Program-made: the position numbers and the translations under genes
Notes under the pieces: generated by a model
The model's input: only the letters and a program-made list of their open reading frames with translations
Databases searched by the model: none
Told to the model about the DNA's origin: nothing
Assembly: GCA_910579075.1 (NCBI GenBank)
Contig: CAJTSV010000104.1
Location: 1-13,086 of the forward strand
DNA from: an uncultured Eubacterium sp.
Lineage (GTDB): Bacteria; Bacillota; Clostridia; Lachnospirales; Lachnospiraceae
Direction: 5' to 3'
Length of the DNA stretch: 13,086 nucleotides
Shown here: positions 1-7,540 of the stretch, in pieces
How positions within the stretch are numbered: position 1 is the stretch's first letter
How the letters are laid out: each line of letters starts with the position of its first letter

Positions 1-37
1 ACAACCAATCACCAAATACAAAGAAGGAACCACTCTT

Positions 38-1120
38 ATGAATCACACAGTAAAAACCATCTCCCAGCCCCCAGACATAAAATCCCTGACGCTCCCCGAG
101 CTTTCCGCCTGTCTCACCCGCATAGGCGAGAAGCCCTACCGTGCAAAACAGCTTTACGAATGGCTGCATCAAAAGCAGGCATCCAGCTTTGACGAAATGA
201 CAAACCTCTCCAAGCCCCTGCGCAGCCGCCTGGCGGAATGTTTCCGGCTTCCGGTGCTGCGGCAGGTACAGGTGCAGGAGTCGAAGCTGGACGGCACAAG
301 AAAATACCTGTTTGCGCTTCCGGATGGAAATATGATAGAAAGCGTCCTGATGAAGTACCGGCACGGAAATTCTGTCTGCATTTCTTCCCAGGCCGGCTGT
401 CGCATGGGCTGCCGTTTCTGTGCGTCTGCAATCGGCGGGCTTGTGCGCAGCCTGGAGCCTTCGGAGATGCTCGAACAGATATACCGGATAGCAGAAGACA
501 CCGGGGAACGCATTTCGAATGTTGTAGTCATGGGAACCGGGGAGCCGCTGGACAATTTTGATAACCTGCTGCGCTTTTTAGAACTGCTGACGGATGAAAA
601 CGGCATGCATGTAAGCCAGCGCAGCATTACCGTATCTACCTGCGGGATTGTGCCGCGCATTCTGGAGCTGGCAGACAAAAAGCTGCAGATTACGCTGGCA
701 CTGTCCCTGCATGCCCCGCAGCAGGAAAAGCGGCGCATGCTGATGCCGGTGGCTGCGCAGTATGAGCTTTCAGATGTCATCCGGGCATGCGATTATTATT
801 TTGCGCAGACAAAAAGGCGCATGACCTATGAATACAGCCTGATACGCGACGTAAATGACGGGGAAGAAGATGCCCGGCTGCTTGGCGCACTGTTAGGCGG
901 GAAAAACTGCCATGTAAACCTGATTCCGGTAAACCCGGTAAAAGAAAGGAATTTTGAACAGCCGGACAGCAGTACTGCCGTGGCTTTTAAAAATAAACTT
1001 GAAAAAAATAAAATAAATGTTACTATTAGAAGGGAAATGGGCCGCGATATTGATGGCGCATGCGGGCAGTTACGGAAAAAATTCCTGTCCTGCCAGGCAG
1101 GACGGACAGAAACTGTGTGA
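38..1120 (+). CDS. rlmN: RlmN: dual-specificity 23S rRNA (A2503-C2)/tRNA (A37-C2) methyltransferase, radical SAM
   Basis: Radical-SAM enzyme that methylates C2 of A2503 in 23S rRNA and, in the characterised family, A37 of some tRNAs, tuning the peptidyl-transferase exit tunnel and decoding. The 360 residues are full length for the family. The [4Fe-4S]-binding CxxxCxxC is C121/C125/C128. C342 in the DIDGACGQL context is the expected methyl-carrier cysteine, and C114 just before the cluster matches the second conserved cysteine. E101 sits where the family has its conserved acidic residue. The SAM-binding GTGEP motif is at 166-170. The N-terminal HhH-like domain covers about residues 15-75. The ATG is preceded by AAGAAGGA (21-28) at about 9 nt. 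It is followed after 16 nt by the phosphatase gene, so it is probably co-transcribed with the prpC/prkC pair. Catalytic residues are all present. Product assignment is secure. Confidence 0.97.
   Translation: MNHTVKTISQPPDIKSLTLPELSACLTRIGEKPYRAKQLYEWLHQKQASSFDEMTNLSKPLRSRLAECFRLPVLRQVQVQESKLDGTRKYLFALPDGNMIESVLMKYRHGNSVCISSQAGCRMGCRFCASAIGGLVRSLEPSEMLEQIYRIAEDTGERISNVVVMGTGEPLDNFDNLLRFLELLTDENGMHVSQRSITVSTCGIVPRILELADKKLQITLALSLHAPQQEKRRMLMPVAAQYELSDVIRACDYYFAQTKRRMTYEYSLIRDVNDGEEDARLLGALLGGKNCHVNLIPVNPVKERNFEQPDSSTAVAFKNKLEKNKINVTIRREMGRDIDGACGQLRKKFLSCQAGRTETV
1087..1103. repeat. 17-bp hyphenated palindrome in the 3' end of rlmN
   Basis: GTCCTGCC-A-GGCAGGAC is a perfect 8-bp inverted repeat around a single A, inside the last codons of rlmN and about 35 bp before the prpC start. 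No T-tract follows, so it is not an intrinsic terminator. It may be chance coding sequence, a protein-binding site or a weak RNA structure between the two cistrons. Confidence 0.5.
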
Positions 1121-1136
1121 AAGGAAGGCGTAAGAG

Positions 1137-1880
1137 ATGAAGACATTTTCCATGACAGATATAGGCAGGCGCAGGGGAATGAATCAGGATTATATCTATA
1201 CATCTGAGACCCCGGTCGGAAACCTGCCAAATCTTTTCATCGTTGCGGATGGAATGGGCGGACATAATGCAGGGGATTTTGCTTCCAGATATACAGTCGA
1301 ATATGTCGTAAAAGCAATCGCAGCCAGCACGCTGTGCGAGCCGGCTGCCCTGTTTGGGGAAGCGCTGCGGCAGGCCAATGCAGACCTTTTGGGGCTTGCG
1401 GACAGCAATCCAAGGCTTCGGGGAATGGGAACCACGTTTGTGGGGGCCTGTGTCGCGGGAGACTGCCTGCATGTCGCAAATGTAGGGGACAGCCGCCTTT
1501 ATATCGTAAACCAGTCCATTACGCAGATAACAAGGGACCATTCGCTTGTGCAGGAAATGGTGCGCATGGGCGAAATGAATCAGGACCAGGCAAGAGTCCA
1601 CCCGGATAAAAATATTATTACAAGGGCTGTCGGCGCATTTCAGGATATCGAAGCAGATTTTTTTGAGGCCGGCTTAAGGCCGGGTGACCGCATCCTGCTC
1701 TGTTCTGACGGACTGACCAATATGATTGAGGACAGTGAGATCCGCAGAATCATGTGCAGCCAGCGGGATATTGTAGAAAGTGTGGAACGGCTTGTGGCTG
1801 CTGCCAATGAAAATGGCGGGAAAGATAATATATCTGTAATTATCATAGACCCGTTTTCGGATGAGGTGAAAAGATGTTAG
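1137..1880 (+). CDS. prpC: PrpC/Stp: PP2C-family Ser/Thr protein phosphatase, partner of PrkC
   Basis: Metal-dependent PP2C (PPM) phosphatase that removes phosphate from Ser/Thr residues phosphorylated by the PASTA kinase encoded next door. At 247 residues it is full length for the soluble bacterial type. Motifs in order: RRRGMNQD (11-18), VADGMGGH (36-43, metal ligand D38), GMGTTFVGA (97-105), VGDSRLY (116-122, D118), ITRDHSLV (131-138), ITRAVG (161-166), LCSDGLTNM (188-196, D191) and GGKDNIS (227-233, D230). No signal peptide or membrane segment, so it is cytoplasmic. AAGGAAGG (1121-1128) sits 8 nt before the ATG. The stop overlaps the kinase start by 7 nt, indicating translational coupling, as is typical of phosphatase-kinase pairs. 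I see nothing abnormal in it. Confidence 0.95.
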   Translation: MKTFSMTDIGRRRGMNQDYIYTSETPVGNLPNLFIVADGMGGHNAGDFASRYTVEYVVKAIAASTLCEPAALFGEALRQANADLLGLADSNPRLRGMGTTFVGACVAGDCLHVANVGDSRLYIVNQSITQITRDHSLVQEMVRMGEMNQDQARVHPDKNIITRAVGAFQDIEADFFEAGLRPGDRILLCSDGLTNMIEDSEIRRIMCSQRDIVESVERLVAAANENGGKDNISVIIIDPFSDEVKRC

Positions 1881-4006
1881 AAGAAGGGAAATTTATAGCA
1901 GACCGGTATGAAATACTCGCCAAAGCAGGTGCGGGCGGCATGTCCGATGTATATAAAGCCAAAGACCATGTCCTTGGCAGGTTTGTCGCAATTAAAGTAC
2001 TCAAGCAGGAATTTGCGGAGGATGTAAATTTTGTAACCAAATTCCGCACGGAAGCCCAGTCGGCGGCGGGGCTGGAGCATCCGAATATTGTAAATATTTA
2101 TGACGTAGGGAGCGAAGACGGGCTTCATTATATTGTCATGGAGTACGTCGAGGGAATTACGCTCAAAACATATATTGAAAAAAAGCAGCAGCTGTCTTAT
2201 AAAGAAGCAATCAGCATTGCAATCCAGGTAGGGCGCGGCATTGAAGCTGCCCATAATAAAAATATTGTCCATCGGGATATCAAGCCGCAGAATATTATGA
2301 TTTCGACCGAGGGCAAGGTTAAGGTTACGGATTTTGGCATAGCCAGGGCCGCAACCAGCAATACGATTCATTCGGATGTCATGGGTTCTGTACATTATTC
2401 TTCGCCGGAGCAGGCCAGGAATGGATTTGTGGACGGAAAGAGTGATATTTATTCGCTTGGCATCGTGATGTATGAAATGGTGACAGGCCGGGTGCCGTTT
2501 GACGGGGACACGACGGTTGCCATTGCCATCCAGCATTTACAGGAAGAAATGGAATCCCCGCGCAGGTTTGTGCCGGACCTTCCGGTCAGCCTGGAAAAAA
2601 TAATTTTAAAATGCACGCAGAAAAGTGCAGACCGCCGCTATTATACGATGAGTGCGCTTTTAGAGGACCTGCGCCATGCGCTTGTAAGCCCGGATGAGGA
2701 TTTTGTCGTAATGGCTCCGGCTTTTATGCAGGATAAAACCCGCATGCTTTCCGCAGACGAAGTAGACCAGATACGCGAGGAAGCGTCGCATATCCACGCA
2801 GGCAGGCAGGAGCTGATGCAGGAGCCAGGCATGCGCAGGCGGCAGGAAGAAGCATATGAGGAAGATGACGACGACGGGGAAGAAGAAGGCGGTTTTTTAA
2901 ATCCCAAAATGGAAAAAGCAGTGACGATTATGGGCGTCGTTGCAGCGGTTATTATTGTGGCAATTATTGTCTATCTGGCTGGAAGCATGCTCGGCGGTTT
3001 TCAGTTTTCATCCAAAGACAAAGAGAATCGGCAGGAGGATGTGTCATTCCCGGATCTGGAAGAACCGGATTCCCAGACCGATGCAGACACAAAAGCGGAA
3101 GAAAATACCGATACGGCTGCTGAACAGGAAGAACTGGTCGAGATGATAGACTTATCCGGAAAAGAACTGGACGAAGCACGAAGGGAATTAACAGAAAAAG
3201 GACTGGAGCTTCGCAGGCTCGGCACGATAGCTTCGGATGAATATGAAGAAGGGCTGATTGCCGGGCAGGATATTGAAGAAGGCGAAATGGTCGAAAAGGG
3301 TACGGTTGTACAGGTAACCGTAAGCAGCGGCCCGGCTGATTTTGCAGTACCGAATGTTGTCGGCAATCCGGCAGCTACCGCAAGGGATATGCTCGAAGCC
3401 AAGGGACTGTCCGTCAATCCGGATTCCCTGTATGAATATGCCGAAGCGCCGGAAGGCACGGTTATCCGCCAGTCGCCGGGAGCAGGAGCCATGGTCAAAA
3501 AAGGCGATACGGTCACGCTTACCATCAGCAAGGGCATTGAGCAGGTACAGGTGCCGGATATTAAAAAATGCACCGAGGCCGAAGCGCTCGAGCGCCTGGC
3601 AGCAAAGGGGCTGGAAAAAGGCAGCTCGGAATCAGCCTATGACGACGTCATTCCGGAAGGCAGCATTATCAGCCAGACACCGGAAGCAGGAACCAGCGTC
3701 GGTGCGGGAAGCCAGGTAAGCTTTGTCGTAAGCCTTGGCAAAAAGGAAATCCTGTACCGGATGGAAGACTATATTATCGAAGAGCCGCAGGGCAGCGAAA
3801 TGGTGATTTCTGCCAATATCAGCCTTGCAGATGCAAACGGCAAGGAAATTGCAAGATGGGACGGCGTTCCGATTTCATCGTTCCCGTATAAAATATCGAC
3901 GAACAAGGATATTACGACAAGCACCGGAACGATATCGATTGAATGGGTATTAGACGATGGGGATTCCCATACGCAGGACGAATCGGTGCAGTTTGTACAG
4001 AAATAA
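1874..4006 (+). CDS. prkC: PrkC/PknB-type transmembrane Ser/Thr kinase with three PASTA repeats
   Basis: Eukaryotic-like membrane kinase whose extracellular PASTA repeats sense peptidoglycan/lipid II-type ligands; in Firmicutes it controls growth, spore germination and envelope homeostasis. Residues ~11-270 are the kinase domain: glycine loop GAGGMSDVY (19-27), VAIK with catalytic lysine K41, HRDIKPQN (133-140, D135), DFG (153-155), an activation loop rich in Ser/Thr (T161-S167) and SPEQ (177-180) in place of APE. An acidic juxtamembrane stretch (~328-338) is followed by a membrane helix (~349-372). Three PASTA repeats lie at about 424-486, 490-553 and 558-622, then a ~90-residue tail, probably the Ig-like C-terminal domain known from PrkC proteins. 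Near-perfect SD GAGGTGAA (1863-1870) lies inside prpC, consistent with coupling. Full length, all catalytic residues present. Confidence 0.96.
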   Translation: MLEEGKFIADRYEILAKAGAGGMSDVYKAKDHVLGRFVAIKVLKQEFAEDVNFVTKFRTEAQSAAGLEHPNIVNIYDVGSEDGLHYIVMEYVEGITLKTYIEKKQQLSYKEAISIAIQVGRGIEAAHNKNIVHRDIKPQNIMISTEGKVKVTDFGIARAATSNTIHSDVMGSVHYSSPEQARNGFVDGKSDIYSLGIVMYEMVTGRVPFDGDTTVAIAIQHLQEEMESPRRFVPDLPVSLEKIILKCTQKSADRRYYTMSALLEDLRHALVSPDEDFVVMAPAFMQDKTRMLSADEVDQIREEASHIHAGRQELMQEPGMRRRQEEAYEEDDDDGEEEGGFLNPKMEKAVTIMGVVAAVIIVAIIVYLAGSMLGGFQFSSKDKENRQEDVSFPDLEEPDSQTDADTKAEENTDTAAEQEELVEMIDLSGKELDEARRELTEKGLELRRLGTIASDEYEEGLIAGQDIEEGEMVEKGTVVQVTVSSGPADFAVPNVVGNPAATARDMLEAKGLSVNPDSLYEYAEAPEGTVIRQSPGAGAMVKKGDTVTLTISKGIEQVQVPDIKKCTEAEALERLAAKGLEKGSSESAYDDVIPEGSIISQTPEAGTSVGAGSQVSFVVSLGKKEILYRMEDYIIEEPQGSEMVISANISLADANGKEIARWDGVPISSFPYKISTNKDITTSTGTISIEWVLDDGDSHTQDESVQFVQK

Positions 4007-4022
4007 AAATCTGCACACGAAA

Positions 4023-4061
4023 CAGGCACAGGAAGCTGGCAGGACAGCCGCACTGTGCCTG
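4023..4061. repeat. 9-bp inverted repeat between prkC and rsgA
   Basis: CAGGCACAG (4023-4031) and CTGTGCCTG (4053-4061) are perfect inverted arms. The 21-nt loop can form a short inner GGC/GCC stem. No T-run follows, so it is unlikely to be an efficient intrinsic terminator. It may be a processing or stability hairpin that tunes rsgA relative to prkC. Confidence 0.6.
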
Positions 4062-4100
4062 GGATTGCAGAAAAATTTGCAGGATGTGGCAGGATAGAAT

Positions 4101-4979
4101 ATGCAGGGAAAAATTGTAAAAGGCATTTCCGGGTTTTACTATGTGCATGCAGCAGAAGCCGGGATATATGAATGCAGGGCAAAAGGCGTATTCCGCCAGC
4201 AGAAAATCAAGCCACTGACCGGGGACAATGTGGAAATTGCGGTGATTGACGAAAAAGAAAAAACCGGAAATGTGGAAAAAATCCTTCCGAGGAAAAATGA
4301 GCTGGTGCGTCCGGCAGTTGCCAATATTGACATGGCACTTGTCATATTTGCAGCTGCCAGCCCGCAGCCGAACCTGAATCTTTTAGACCGTTACCTGATT
4401 CTCATGCAGCTTTCCGGCATCCCGGTTACCATCTGCTTTAATAAAATGGAGCTTTTAAGCAGCGGCGAACGGCAGCAGCTGGCTGGCATTTATGAACAGT
4501 GCGGATATCCGGTTTTATTTACAAGTGCAAGGCAGGAGACGGGCATCGAGACGCTGCGGGAAGCGTTAGCCGGAAAGACGGCAGCAGCATCCGGGCCTTC
4601 CGGTGTCGGCAAATCGTCGCTGATTAACCTGCTGCAGCCGCAGGCTTTTATGGAGACCGGGGAAATCAGCCGCAAAATCCAGCGCGGAAAGCAGACGACC
4701 CGGCATACGCAGCTGATTTATATCGAAGGCAGCTCTTATATTATGGACACGCCGGGGTTCAGCTCGCTGTTTCTGCCGGAAATGGAAAAGGAAGAACTGC
4801 GGCATTATTACCAGGAGTTTGAGCCGTTTGAGCCGGAGTGCCGGTTTTTGGGATGCAGCCATGCCAGCGAGCCGGACTGCGGGGTGAAGGCGGCCGTAGA
4901 GCGCGGGCAGATTCACCCGGTGCGGTACGAAAACTACAGGCTGCTGTATGAGGAGCTGAAAGGGCGCAGGAAATACTGA
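4101..4979 (+). CDS. rsgA: RsgA (YloQ/YjeQ): circularly permuted GTPase in 30S subunit maturation
   Basis: Ribosome small-subunit-dependent GTPase that checks late maturation of the 30S decoding centre. The 292 residues show the expected order: N-terminal OB-fold (~1-70), permuted G domain starting with G4 (FNKME, 113-117), then G1 P-loop GPSGVGKSS (165-173), the G2 region with TTRHTQL (199-205), G3 DTPG (216-219), and a C-terminal zinc knuckle with C247, C252, H254 and C260. G4 reads NKME rather than the usual NKxD, a conservative change worth noting. The ATG has AGGA (4091-4094) 6 nt upstream. The 94-nt gap after prkC contains an inverted repeat. thiN follows 18 nt downstream, probably in the same transcript. 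Confidence 0.95.
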   Translation: MQGKIVKGISGFYYVHAAEAGIYECRAKGVFRQQKIKPLTGDNVEIAVIDEKEKTGNVEKILPRKNELVRPAVANIDMALVIFAAASPQPNLNLLDRYLILMQLSGIPVTICFNKMELLSSGERQQLAGIYEQCGYPVLFTSARQETGIETLREALAGKTAAASGPSGVGKSSLINLLQPQAFMETGEISRKIQRGKQTTRHTQLIYIEGSSYIMDTPGFSSLFLPEMEKEELRHYYQEFEPFEPECRFLGCSHASEPDCGVKAAVERGQIHPVRYENYRLLYEELKGRRKY

Positions 4980-4997
4980 TTGGAATAAGGAGTGATT

Positions 4998-5645
4998 ATG
5001 AAAACGGTGATTATAACCGGCGGCACGGTAGAAGATGCGTTTGCCCTGGATTATTTAAAACAGCAGGACTTTGACTATCTGATTGCAGCAGATTCCGGCA
5101 TCCATTTTTTTGCCCGCTGCGGCATCCGTCCAGACGAAGTGCTTGGGGATTTTGATTCGGCAGACCCGGACAGGCTGCGGCCATTTTCCGGCGACCCGCA
5201 TATCCGCTTTCATAAATACCGGCCGGAAAAGGATGCAGTTGATACCGAGCTGGCCCTGCAGCTGGCAATGGAACGCGGCAGCACGGAAATCCATATTTTA
5301 GGCGGCACGGGAACAAGGCTTGACCATGTGCTCGGCTGCGTGCGCCTGCTTGGCCTGGCGATGGAACGCGGCATTCCCTGCTTTCTGGCCGATGCGCATA
5401 ACCGGATCCGTCTGATTCACAAAAAGACCGTATTGAAAAAAGAGCAGCAGTACGGCACTTACGTTTCCCTGATTCCGCTGACCACACAGGTTACCGGCGT
5501 AACGCTTACCGGATTCAAATACCCGCTTACCGGCCATACGCTCGGCGGATTTTCGTCGCTGGCTGTCAGCAATGAGATTGTGGAAGAAGAAGGCGTGATT
5601 GAGCTGCAGGACGGGATTTTAGTTCTGGCAGAATCGATGGACTGA
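4998..5645 (+). CDS. thiN: Thiamine diphosphokinase (thiamine pyrophosphokinase)
   Basis: Transfers pyrophosphate from ATP to thiamine, giving the cofactor thiamine diphosphate. The 215 residues match the bacterial TPK family: AADSG (29-33), LGDFDS (47-52, catalytic Asp pair), KDAVDTELAL (76-85) and GGTGTRLDH (97-105) in the N-terminal catalytic half. The C-terminal half is the beta-rich thiamine-binding domain (PLTTQVTGVTLTGFKYPL region). The start at 4998 is chosen because AAGGAG (4987-4992) lies 5 nt upstream. A GTG at 4992 overlaps that SD and would add only two residues, so it is rejected. The usual rpe neighbour between rsgA and this gene is missing. It is last in the rlmN-prpC-prkC-rsgA-thiN run, but no terminator is evident after it. 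Confidence 0.93.
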   Translation: MKTVIITGGTVEDAFALDYLKQQDFDYLIAADSGIHFFARCGIRPDEVLGDFDSADPDRLRPFSGDPHIRFHKYRPEKDAVDTELALQLAMERGSTEIHILGGTGTRLDHVLGCVRLLGLAMERGIPCFLADAHNRIRLIHKKTVLKKEQQYGTYVSLIPLTTQVTGVTLTGFKYPLTGHTLGGFSSLAVSNEIVEEEGVIELQDGILVLAESMD

Positions 5646-5649
5646 GCAG

Positions 5650-5760
5650 ATGGCGGAGTTTGCAAAAAAACGAATTAAACGTAACAGGCCAACTTATGAA
5701 ATTGTGGAAGACACTGGACTGACCTATGAGGAAGTAGAGAATTTACGTATAACGATTTGA
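5650..5760 (+). CDS. Orphan 36-residue ORF, possible remnant of a larger protein
   Basis: A 36-codon ATG-TGA frame beginning 4 nt after the thiN stop. It has a basic N-terminus (AKKRIKRNR) and an acidic end reading VEDTGLTYEEVENLR. The TGLT-x-EEV pattern resembles the short C-terminal helical motif (TGLSxEEIxxL) seen in Rpn/PD-(D/E)XK-type transposases and many HTH proteins, but the piece is too short to assign. There is no strong SD. Either a degraded gene end left by rearrangement or a chance ORF. The surrounding DNA (tRNA-like piece, MITE-like element) favours debris. Confidence 0.3.
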   Translation: MAEFAKKRIKRNRPTYEIVEDTGLTYEEVENLRITI

Positions 5761-5831
5761 CTGGTATATAAATAACTGGGAGTGTTACCAGCTCAGCTAT
5801 CCCATTTGTTATTTTAAAGAAGGTATGGCTG

Positions 5832-5927
5832 GGGCTGTTGCACTAAGCAAAATGTATACAAGATATAGTATAGAAGAATGATTTATACCATCTATATCTT
5901 GTATTATTTTTCTTAATGCGACAGTCC
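5832..5927. mobile_element. MITE-like palindromic element, ~96 bp
   Basis: The two ends are imperfect inverted repeats about 36 bp long: the left arm starts GGGCTGTTGCACTAAG and the complement of the right arm starts GGACTGTCGCATTAAG. The inner 13 bp are perfect (ATACAAGATATAG 5856-5868 with CTATATCTTGTAT 5892-5904). The central 20-odd bp can pair further (GTATA/TATAC). Termini beginning GG-CTGT-GCA resemble those of several insertion-sequence families. No transposase is encoded, so a non-autonomous miniature element is the best reading. I could not define a target-site duplication. When transcribed it would form a long hairpin upstream of ychF. Confidence 0.6.
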
Positions 5928-5994
5928 TGTTCAATTATTATATATAGCAATAAATATAAAGCATTATATTGAAAAATGCTCAAAATCATTTAAA

Positions 5995-6018
5995 ATTGGT
6001 ACTCGGATTGGTACTCGA
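5995..6018 (+). repeat. Two-copy 12-bp tandem repeat
   Basis: ATTGGTACTCGG (5995-6006) is followed directly by ATTGGTACTCGA (6007-6018), one mismatch. In the frame open from 5917 to 6030 this reads IGTRIGTR followed by RNI and a stop, so it could be the tail of a vanished coding sequence. It could equally be a small non-coding duplication. Confidence 0.6.
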
Positions 6019-6079
6019 AGAAATATATAAATTACAAAAGTGAATATTTCAAGGCATTTTTAAGGAGGAATATAGACAA

Positions 6080-7180
6080 ATGAAATTAGGAATTGTCGGT
6101 CTGCCAAATGTAGGCAAAAGTACATTATTTAATTCACTGACAAAAGCGGGAGCAGAATCCGCCAATTATCCATTCTGTACGATTGACCCGAATGTGGGCA
6201 TTGTATCAGTGCCGGATGAGCGTATCGACCGGCTGGGGGAGATGTACCATTCCAAAAAAATTGTTCCGGCGGTCATTGAATTTGTAGATATCGCAGGGCT
6301 TGTCAAAGGCGCGAGCAAGGGGGAAGGACTGGGCAACCAGTTTCTTGCAAATATCCGCGAGGTAGATGCGATTGTGCATGTCGTGCGCTGCTTTGAGGAT
6401 GAAAATATCGTTCATGTAGACGGAAGCATCAATCCGGCCCGGGATATGGAAACGATTAACCTGGAGCTGATTTTTTCGGATATTGAGATTTTAGAGCGCA
6501 GGATTTCCAAAATTGCAAAGCAGGCACGCATGGACAAGACGCTTGCAAAGGAGCTGAAGCTGGCAGAGGCTGTCAGGGCGCATCTGGAAGACGGAAAGAC
6601 GGCAAAGACATTTGCACTGGACGGGGATGAGGACGAGCTTGCCTGGTTTAAGACGTATAACCTTCTGACAGCAAAACCGGTTATTTATGCGGCAAATGTA
6701 GTAGAAGACGACCTTGCAGACGACGGTGCTTCCAATGCGTTTGTATCAGATGTAAAAAAACTGGCACAGGAAGAAGGCAGCGAGGTATTCTGTGTCTGTG
6801 CGCAGATTGAACAGGAAATTGCGGAACTAGATGATGAGGAACGCTCGATGTTTCTGGAAGAACTCGGCCTGAAAGAATCGGGGCTGGACAAGCTGATAAG
6901 GGCAAGCTACCGCCTGCTCGGATTAATCAGCTTTTTAACATCCGGCGAAGACGAGACAAGGGCCTGGACGATTAAAGAAGGAACAAAAGCCCCGCAGGCA
7001 GCCGGAAAAATCCATACAGACTTTGAGCGCGGCTTTATCCGGGCTGAGGTTGTTTCCTATGATGATTTGGTGGAAGGCGGCAGCATTGCGGCTGTCCGGG
7101 AAAAAGGACTGGTACGGCTGGAAGGGAAGGAGTATGTAGTCAAAGACGGTGACGTGATTGTCTTCCGCTTTAATGTATAG
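6080..7180 (+). CDS. ychF: YchF: Obg-family ribosome-associated GTPase/ATPase (OLA1 homologue)
   Basis: Universal TRAFAC-class P-loop NTPase of the Obg family that binds ribosomes and, in studied members, prefers ATP. It has roles in translation and stress response. All 366 residues are present: G1 GLPNVGKST (7-15), G2 region around T34, G3 DIAG followed by the family signature [16 protein letters not shown] (70-89), and VVRCFED (101-107). A helical insert (~130-190) follows. The G4 position reads AANVVED (205-211), lacking the NKxD guanine-specificity motif, which is typical of YchF and explains its ATP preference. A C-terminal TGS domain spans ~284-364. The SD AAGGAGG is at 6062-6068, 11 nt before the ATG. 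It stands alone after an AT-rich interval and is followed 54 nt later by a YlmC-type gene. Confidence 0.97.
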   Translation: MKLGIVGLPNVGKSTLFNSLTKAGAESANYPFCTIDPNVGIVSVPDERIDRLGEMYHSKKIVPAVIEFVDIAGLVKGASKGEGLGNQFLANIREVDAIVHVVRCFEDENIVHVDGSINPARDMETINLELIFSDIEILERRISKIAKQARMDKTLAKELKLAEAVRAHLEDGKTAKTFALDGDEDELAWFKTYNLLTAKPVIYAANVVEDDLADDGASNAFVSDVKKLAQEEGSEVFCVCAQIEQEIAELDDEERSMFLEELGLKESGLDKLIRASYRLLGLISFLTSGEDETRAWTIKEGTKAPQAAGKIHTDFERGFIRAEVVSYDDLVEGGSIAAVREKGLVRLEGKEYVVKDGDVIVFRFNV

Positions 7181-7234
7181 CAGTAGCAGAAAAAGGCGCT
7201 GCACATATAATAAGAAAAAACGGATGTTTAGCCT

Positions 7235-7489
7235 ATGCGCCTGCGAGAATTACAGGAAAAAAACGTTATCAATATGAAAAACTGCAAATGCCTTGGGAAT
7301 GTCATTGACATTGACCTGGATGAGAAGGAAGGATGTATTAATGCACTGATTCTGCCGGGCCCAGGGCATTTTTTTGGTATTTTCTGCCGGGAATATGAGC
7401 TGTTTATCCCATGGTGTGATGTAAAAAAAATCGGGCCGGAAATTATTCTTGTAGATGTGGATGAAAAAGAAGCGACCCATAAATTATGA
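7235..7489 (+). CDS. YlmC/YmxH-family PRC-barrel protein (sporulation-associated)
   Basis: An 84-residue protein starting MRLRELQEKNVINMKN, a close match to the start of the YlmC/YmxH family (consensus MRLSELxxKEVVNLxxGxxLG). A beta-barrel follows: CLGNVIDIDLDEKEG (~19-33), INALILPG (35-42), FFGIF (46-50), ELFIPWCDVKKIG (54-66) and EIILVDV (68-74). Family members are small cytoplasmic PRC-barrel proteins found almost only in endospore formers and often expressed in sporulation; the molecular function is unknown. The SD is weak (CGGATG about 13 nt upstream). A TATAAT hexamer (7206-7211) lies upstream but lacks a good -35, so sporulation-sigma control cannot be read with confidence. It stands between ychF and the separately promoted nrdR gene. 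Confidence 0.85.
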   Translation: MRLRELQEKNVINMKNCKCLGNVIDIDLDEKEGCINALILPGPGHFFGIFCREYELFIPWCDVKKIGPEIILVDVDEKEATHKL

Positions 7490-7511
7490 TGGGCGAAAAT
7501 GGAAAAACCCG

Positions 7512-7540
7512 TTGACAGCCGCTGCGTAAAAGGTTAAACT
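7512..7540 (+). promoter_or_regulatory. Sigma-A-like promoter for nrdR
   Basis: TTGACA (7512-7517) is a perfect -35. After exactly 17 nt comes TAAACT (7535-7540), 4 of 6 matches to TATAAT. Transcription would start near 7547, giving a leader of about 50 nt to the nrdR ATG. The 8-bp inverted repeat (7522-7529/7554-7561) brackets the -10. Confidence 0.7.

Larger units (their letters stand above)
5646..6079. other. AT-rich 434-bp interval between thiN and ychF
   Basis: Holds the 36-codon ORF (5650-5760), a tRNA-5'-half-like stretch on the minus strand (5776-5806), the palindromic MITE-like element (5832-5927), an open frame without ATG (5917-6030) ending in a 12-bp tandem repeat, and the ychF SD AAGGAGG (6062-6068). 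It is much richer in A+T than the flanking genes. I could not find a convincing sigma-A promoter for ychF. TTGAAA (5970-5975) has only a poor -10 partner. No intrinsic terminator was seen other than any effect of the palindrome itself. Confidence 0.7.

Noticed and set aside
169..780. 203-codon open frame on the minus strand inside rlmN
   Set aside because: It lies wholly antisense to a gene with all catalytic motifs, is rich in Ser/Arg/Cys as expected from reading the complement, and has no recognisable domain.
1877..2536. 219-codon minus-strand frame within the prkC kinase domain
   Set aside because: Antisense shadow of the conserved kinase codons; no domain pattern and no suitable context.
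3001..3573. 190-codon minus-strand frame across the PASTA region
   Set aside because: Low-complexity Ser/Thr-rich translation produced by antisense reading of the acidic PASTA codons.
5776..5806. An intact tRNA gene on the minus strand
   Set aside because: The D-stem does not pair (GCTG with ACAC), and the anticodon stem, T-loop GGTTCGAATCC and 3' acceptor strand are missing.
7203..7211. Sporulation sigma-G/F promoter before the YlmC/YmxH gene
   Set aside because: CATATAAT resembles a -10, but no matching -35 was found at the right distance, so I do not list it as a feature.
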